DNA of 64,000 nucleotides. Source: an uncultured Rhodopila sp. Its GTDB lineage: Bacteria; Pseudomonadota; Alphaproteobacteria; Acetobacterales; Acetobacteraceae. Below are positions 60,067-64,000 of the stretch, piece after piece. The stretch's first letter is position 1. The number at the start of each line of letters is the position of its first letter. The translations under genes and the position numbers were made by a program. The notes under the pieces were generated by a model, which worked only from the letters and a program-made list of their open reading frames with translations, was not told the origin of the DNA and did no database searches. The stretch lies in assembly GCF_903915725.1 (NCBI RefSeq), contig NZ_CAIWTY010000079.1:38138-102137 (forward strand). The letters run 5' to 3'.

Positions 60067-60687
60067 TCATGGCACGCGGCGCCTGGCCGTCCGGGGCCGT
60101 ACGCCCGGAAGCATGCCGGCGAGGACCGCGTCCTTGCGGACGAAATGATGGTACAGCGCGGCCGTTGCATGCAAGCCGATCAGCAGGAGCAGCGCCAGGG
60201 CGGTCCAGCCGTGCAGTTGGAAGATTTGATGCGCCAGGGGTTTGTTTGCGGGCAGCCAGGCCGGCAATGCGATCGAACCGAACAGCAGGATGCGGTCGCC
60301 GTGAAGCTGGCTGGCGGCGAGGCCGAGCACCGGTTGCAGTCCCAGCAGCGCATAGAGCAGGATCGCCGTAACTCGGGCAGCGATGCGCTGGACCGCGGGA
60401 AGCCCGGCCGGCAGCGATGGCACGCGGGTGCGCTGTCGGATCGCGAGCCGTATCGGCGTCAGTAGCAGAATCGTCATGCCCAAGGAACGATGTAGCATGA
60501 CCAGCCGGGCGGCCTGGTCGCGGCTTGCGGCGCCGTCGATCATCCACGCCGCGAAGCAGGCGGCAAGCAGTAAAGTCAGAGTGGTCCAGTGTATCGCCTG
60601 CATGACGCGGGAGTATCCGGGGCGTTCGGCCGACCGGTATGGCCCGCCGCGGGCGATTGTGTCCGATAGCGAGGTGCCGGTGGTCAT
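60067..60687 (-). CDS. Cytochrome b561-type membrane cytochrome
   Basis: The 206-residue protein has four predicted helices with heme-ligand candidates: His in VMQAIHWTTLTLLLA, in VMLHRSLGMTILLLTPIRL, in QIFQLHGWTALALLLL and in GLHATAALYHHFVRKDAVLA. This matches YodB/CybB-like diheme cytochromes b561 that pass electrons between quinone and periplasmic acceptors such as superoxide. GGAGA precedes the ATG; an ATG seven codons upstream is possible. It is the first gene of the operon with sigma and anti-sigma. Confidence 0.88.
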   Translation of the reverse strand: MTTGTSLSDTIARGGPYRSAERPGYSRVMQAIHWTTLTLLLAACFAAWMIDGAASRDQAARLVMLHRSLGMTILLLTPIRLAIRQRTRVPSLPAGLPAVQRIAARVTAILLYALLGLQPVLGLAASQLHGDRILLFGSIALPAWLPANKPLAHQIFQLHGWTALALLLLIGLHATAALYHHFVRKDAVLAGMLPGVRPRTARRRVP

Positions 60688-60809
60688 GTGAGTTCTCCGT
60701 GCGGTCATGCTGTGATGGACAAGTAATGAAGATCGGCCCGGGGAAGGGCGATCGTCGCCCCGTCAGTCATGGCCGGGCATTGATCGGCGCGCCGGCGGTC
60801 GCGTTCTTT

Positions 60810-60898
60810 CGTCATAGGTGGGCGAAGGGCCGCCATCCACGCCTTGGCTGCAAATGGTATCAAAAGCCGTGGATGGTGCGCCTGCGCGCACCATGACG
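60810..60898. repeat. REP-like hairpin doublet, copy 3
   Basis: The cupredoxin-cytochrome gap contains an imperfect inverted repeat with outer ends CGTCATAGG and CCATGACGG and inner ATCCACGCCTT and AAGCCGTGGAT. It is the most diverged of the three copies of this subfamily. It lies 60 kb from copy 1, so the family is dispersed. Confidence 0.7.
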
Positions 60899-60934
60899 GC
60901 GCCGGCAATCAGCCCGACCATTAAATCTCCGCAA

Positions 60935-61276
60935 CTACCGCACCACCACGGTCCCCTGCATCTTCGGATGCAGCGAACAGAAGTAATGATACGTCCCCGG
61001 CGTATCGAACACGTGGGAAAACGCGTCCCCGGTATCCAGCGCCGCCGAACGGAACGCCATCTTGCCGGCTGCATCCGTAACCGTATGCGGAATGTCGTCC
61101 CGGTTGGTCCAGGTCACCCTGGTGCCGGGCGCAATCACCAACGCCTCAGGCGCGAACGAGAAATTGTCGATGTTCACCCCCGGCGGGTCATCCATTGCCG
61201 CGGACATCGCAGCACCCGCAAGAAGCGGCGAGCCCAATACCGCGGCGAGCACGATCATCGTGCGAAGTCTCATCAT
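60935..61276 (-). CDS. Cupredoxin (plastocyanin/amicyanin-like) protein
   Basis: The 113-residue exported protein has a leader (RTMIVLAAVLGSPLLAGAAM) and a type I copper site: His in DIPHTVTDAAG and Cys-His-Met in YFCSLHPKMQG. It accepts or donates electrons in the periplasm. AGGAG lies five bases before the ATG. It is 13 bases downstream of the metallophosphoesterase gene, so both are one transcript. Close to, but not in the same operon as, the cytochrome b561/sigma genes. Confidence 0.92.
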   Translation of the reverse strand: MMRLRTMIVLAAVLGSPLLAGAAMSAAMDDPPGVNIDNFSFAPEALVIAPGTRVTWTNRDDIPHTVTDAAGKMAFRSAALDTGDAFSHVFDTPGTYHYFCSLHPKMQGTVVVR

Positions 61277-61289
61277 GAAATCTCCTTCC

Positions 61290-62231
61290 TCACGCGCCCA
61301 GCGGCGTATCGACAATGGCAAGCTGTGCGCTGCCGCGGATCTGGCTCACCTTCGTCACCCCCAGCACCGTACGCAGCCTGTCCGGCGGAAAATCCTTGAT
61401 CGGCCCCGGGCCGGACGCGGACCCGGGCGCCGCTTGCGGAAATGCCGTGGAGCGCGCGGTGTGGAACGCAACGTTGCCCTCGACCTTCTGCATGACTTGG
61501 TGGATATGCCCGTTCAGCACGGTGACCGAGCCGAAACGCTTAAGATACGACAATGCCTTGGCGCCGTCATCGGTGCCCCAGCCCCAGTCCTGATACACCG
61601 TCCACAAGGGAATATGCGCCATCACGACAATCGGCTGACTGGCCGAACGCCCGCTGAGGTCCTTTTCCAGCCACTCGAGCTGGTCCTGACCGAGATTGCC
61701 GAGGCCGCCGGACTTCAGGTCCTGCACGTTGTTCAGGCCGATGAAATGCACGCCCTGCTGGTCGAAGCTGTAATACCCGCGGGCGGCACCCTTGGTGAAA
61801 CGTTCAAAGAACGACTTGCCGTCGTCTTCAAGCACGTCGTGCTCCCCGGGCACATAGTGCGTATCCATCCCGGCGCCCTTGACGATCTGCTCCGCCGTAT
61901 CGAACTGGGCGGCCCGCGAGAGCTGGCTGACATCCCCGGTGTGGATCAACAACGAGGCGTTCCCCTTGATCTCGGCGACACGGTCCACCGCTTCCTTCAG
62001 CGTCGCCGCGGTGTCGGTGTTCGGCGCCTTGGCAAAGCCGATATGGCTGTCGCTGATCTGCACGAAGGTCAGGTCGCCGCCCGCCGGGGTGGCCGCCATG
62101 GCGCCGCCGCCGATAAGCGCCGAGCGCGGTACGCCGCCGGCCACCGTCCATACCACGCCGGTGCCGGCCCACAGCATGCACTTCAAAAAGCCGCGCCGAT
62201 TCTCAGTGGCGATATCGTCTGTCTGTGTCAT
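61290..62231 (-). CDS. Tat-exported metallophosphoesterase
   Basis: The 313-residue enzyme has a twin-arginine leader, NRRGFLKCMLWAGTGVVWT, and metal motifs ISDSHIGF, LLIHTGDVSQ, PGEHDVLEDD (where GNHD is usual), MAHIPLWT and LNGHIHQV. GGGAGA precedes the ATG at 62231, chosen so that the twin arginines are near the N-terminus. The substrate is unknown; relatives hydrolyse phosphodiesters. It precedes the cupredoxin gene with 13 bases between. Confidence 0.9.
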   Translation of the reverse strand: MTQTDDIATENRRGFLKCMLWAGTGVVWTVAGGVPRSALIGGGAMAATPAGGDLTFVQISDSHIGFAKAPNTDTAATLKEAVDRVAEIKGNASLLIHTGDVSQLSRAAQFDTAEQIVKGAGMDTHYVPGEHDVLEDDGKSFFERFTKGAARGYYSFDQQGVHFIGLNNVQDLKSGGLGNLGQDQLEWLEKDLSGRSASQPIVVMAHIPLWTVYQDWGWGTDDGAKALSYLKRFGSVTVLNGHIHQVMQKVEGNVAFHTARSTAFPQAAPGSASGPGPIKDFPPDRLRTVLGVTKVSQIRGSAQLAIVDTPLGA

Positions 62232-62427
62232 CGCGATCTCCCGTGACTGCTTGCCTGGTGTTGACCGAAGCACGGCGCGGTTTATTCGCAGCCGCTGCGA
62301 TTTTATTTTTCATCCCCGCGGCGAGGCATCAGCGAATAGACGGCCCGGCGGTCCGGTCTTCCCCATGCCGGCGCCAACAGCCCGGCCTCTCCGCAGATCA
62401 TTGCGGACTGTACTGAGGAAACCGGAT

Positions 62428-62604
62428 ATGACCATCACAGCAATGACTCGCGCCGCCTTTACGGCGCTCTGCCTGACCGCGGCCCTGGTTCCCGTTGCCA
62501 ATGCCGCCGTTTCGGGCCGGCCCGCGACGACCCACCGGTCCGGCCCGTACGACAACACCGGCAACGGGCCGCAGCAATCGGGCCTGGAAGGCGGCGGCGG
62601 CTAA
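62428..62604 (+). CDS. Small secreted glycine-rich peptide
   Basis: A 58-residue frame has a clear ribosome-binding site (GAGGAA, eight bases away). The leader is AAFTALCLTAALVPVANAA, and the mature part is about 31 residues ending SGLEGGGG. GRPATTHRSGPYDNTGNGPQ looks disordered. It resembles small unannotated exported peptides of Acetobacteraceae. A longer frame in the same phase upstream is an artefact. Confidence 0.6.
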   Translation: MTITAMTRAAFTALCLTAALVPVANAAVSGRPATTHRSGPYDNTGNGPQQSGLEGGGG

Positions 62605-62684
62605 ACCGGGCGGCCGCCGGAATCAAGCGGCCGGCGTCACAGCCGGCCCGCTCCGGCAGGTTGTTTTCTTCCGGCATCGGCCGG

Positions 62685-63863
62685 ATGCTCCGGCCCATGC
62701 TTGGCTCTCCGTCCCGCATCCGCCTCGGCGCTGTCCTCGGCATCAACCAGACGATCTCCTGGGGGGTGACGTTCTACCTGCCGGCGGTCATTGCGGGAGC
62801 GGTGGCCGCCGAACTGGGTCAGCCGGAGGTCAACATCCTGGCCGCCTTCTCCTGGGCGCTGCTGGTCGCCGGCTTCTGCGCCCCCCGCGTCGGTCGCTGG
62901 ATCGATCGGCATGACGGACGCACCGCTTTGCTCGCCAGCATTCCGGTGATCGCCTCGGGGCTGGCCGTGCTGGCCGCCGCGCCGGGGCTGGCGGTTTGGT
63001 TCGGAGGTTGGACGATCGTCGGTACCGGCATGGCGATGGGTCTGTACGATACCGCCTTCGCCACCGCCGGCGGCCGTCTGGGACAGGAGGCCGGACCAAC
63101 GATCACCGGCATCACCCTGGTCGCCGGCTTCGCCAGCACGGTGTTCTGGACCCTCGGCGCCGCGCTGATCGGGGGGCTGGGCTGGCGCGGCCTGCTGCTG
63201 GCCTATGCCGGGCTGATGCTGGCGGTGAACCTGCCGATGGTGTGGCTGTTCGTGCCCCCTGCCCCGCCCCACGCGCGCCGCCCGAGCGCCATCGCCGCCC
63301 CGTCCCGCTCCGCCGCCGACAAACGGGCCGCGGTGCTGCTGGGCAGCTTCTTCGCGCTGCGCTGGTTCATCACCTCGGCCATCGCCGTGCATGTGCTGCC
63401 GCTGTTCACCGGCCTCGGCCTGAGCCGCGCCGAGGCTGTCGGTATCGCCGCCCTGATTGGCCCTGGCCAGGTCGCCGGGCGAATTCTGGAGTGGACCATC
63501 GGCCCGCGGGTGAATTTGCTTTTGCGCGCGCGGATTGCTGCGCTGCTGTTCCCGCTCGGCGCGTTGCTGCTGCTGCACGGCGGCGTGGCCGCGGCGACCG
63601 GGTTCGCGGTCCTGTACGGAATGAGCAATGGCATCATGACGATCAACCGCGGCACCTTGCCGCTGGCGCTGTTCGGTGCGGAGGGCTACGCGGCGATGCT
63701 CGGCTGGCTGGCCGTGCCGGTGCTGTTGGGCCAGGCGCTGGCCCCGGCTGCTTCGGCCCCGCTGGTGGCCGCGCTGCCGGCGCTGGATGTGTTCCTGCTG
63801 TGCGGCGCGGGTGCCGCGGTGGCCGTGCTGTTCCTGTTGCCGCTGCGGCTGCCGGAGGCTTAG
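62685..63863 (+). CDS. MFS transporter
   Basis: The 392-residue protein has about twelve membrane helices. It starts RIRLGAVLGINQTISWGVTF and contains the MFS loop GRWIDRHDGRTALL between helices 2 and 3. The C-terminal half holds ALLIGPGQVAGRILEW-like and YGMSNGIMTINRGTLPLAL segments, resembling small-molecule antiporters. The substrate is unknown. The start is uncertain: ATG 62685 and 62697 and TTG 62661 all lack a clear ribosome-binding site. It is followed by a large inverted repeat. Confidence 0.8.
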   Translation: MLRPMLGSPSRIRLGAVLGINQTISWGVTFYLPAVIAGAVAAELGQPEVNILAAFSWALLVAGFCAPRVGRWIDRHDGRTALLASIPVIASGLAVLAAAPGLAVWFGGWTIVGTGMAMGLYDTAFATAGGRLGQEAGPTITGITLVAGFASTVFWTLGAALIGGLGWRGLLLAYAGLMLAVNLPMVWLFVPPAPPHARRPSAIAAPSRSAADKRAAVLLGSFFALRWFITSAIAVHVLPLFTGLGLSRAEAVGIAALIGPGQVAGRILEWTIGPRVNLLLRARIAALLFPLGALLLLHGGVAAATGFAVLYGMSNGIMTINRGTLPLALFGAEGYAAMLGWLAVPVLLGQALAPAASAPLVAALPALDVFLLCGAGAAVAVLFLLPLRLPEA

Positions 63864-63907
63864 GCGACGCCCAAGAATTGCCGCTTCACTCGAGCGTCCT
63901 TCTCTCC

Positions 63908-63988
63908 CCGTCATGGCCCGGCTTGTCCGGGCCACCTATACCAGCAGCCCGCCGCGATAGGTGGCCCGGACAAGCCGGGCCATGACGG
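63908..63988. repeat. Perfect 32-bp inverted repeat after the MFS gene
   Basis: Arms 63908-63939 and 63957-63988 are perfect reverse complements around a 17-base loop. Each arm holds a nested hairpin, GGCCCGG/CCGGGCC, after a GTCATGG head, so it belongs with the other REP-like doublets. No T-run follows, so it is not an ordinary intrinsic terminator, though it may end transcription of the MFS gene. Confidence 0.85.
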
Positions 63989-64000
63989 ACCAAAGTCAGC

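Overview
The window is high-GC bacterial chromosome, most likely from an alphaproteobacterium of the Rhodospirillales, with Acetobacteraceae (a Rhodopila- or Acidisphaera-like genus) as my best guess. The grounds are the order ruvB-ybgC-tolQ-tolR-tolA-tolB-pal, a proline-rich TolA, a TolB with a twin-arginine-like leader, an alphaproteobacterial elongator tRNA-Met, MxaD-like and PQQ-associated propeller genes, and dense GC-rich coding. No rRNA, CRISPR array, insertion sequence or prophage was seen. The genus is inference; the class is fairly secure.

Layout. 1-6060: 3' end of ruvB, then the cell-envelope Tol-Pal operon closed by a strong hairpin terminator. 6121-10231: polar amino-acid ABC transporter (permease and binding protein), a SYLF lipid-binding protein, a YcgN-like Cys-cluster protein and a DapA-superfamily aldolase. 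10276-19567: PEP-CTERM protein, a 1291-residue histidine kinase with two kinase cores, a SAM methyltransferase, a KGG-repeat stress pair, and a YceI/MFS pair. 19610-24198: flavin reductase, then an accessory patch with a BglII-like restriction-modification system, a PIN antitoxin with a truncated toxin, an orphan branched-chain amino-acid binding protein and an orphan HipB-like regulator. 24220-32085: trehalose-6-phosphate synthase, two paralogous beta-helix exoproteins, a DUF2336/GGDEF pair and an intact FitAB toxin-antitoxin. 32138-40030: GMC oxidoreductase, phosphoglucomutase, class III aminotransferase, and a regulator/small membrane protein/DUF899 cluster.

40299-50979: BMP-type nucleoside ABC operon, two MxaD-like proteins around a YVTN beta-propeller, a two-gene D-glutamate cyclase, a TerB-DnaJ protein, an AmiD amidase and tRNA-Met. 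51054-55913: a glycosyltransferase-like gene divergent from a phosphatase, a nucleotidyltransferase-kinase fusion and a second nucleotidyltransferase, which looks like a pathway making a nucleotide-activated group for a surface polysaccharide. 56183-64000: histidine kinase, second PEP-CTERM protein, cytochrome b561/ECF sigma/anti-sigma operon, metallophosphoesterase/cupredoxin operon, a small secreted peptide and an MFS transporter.

The strongest candidates for something undescribed are the polysaccharide-decoration module, the beta-helix and MxaD/propeller cassettes, and a family of REP-like hairpin doublets. The doublets share a GTCATGG head and lie in intergenic regions from one end of the window to the other. 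Three toxin-antitoxin loci in different states of decay lie within 12 kb of the restriction-modification genes. All family assignments come from reading the translated sequence; no database search was run.
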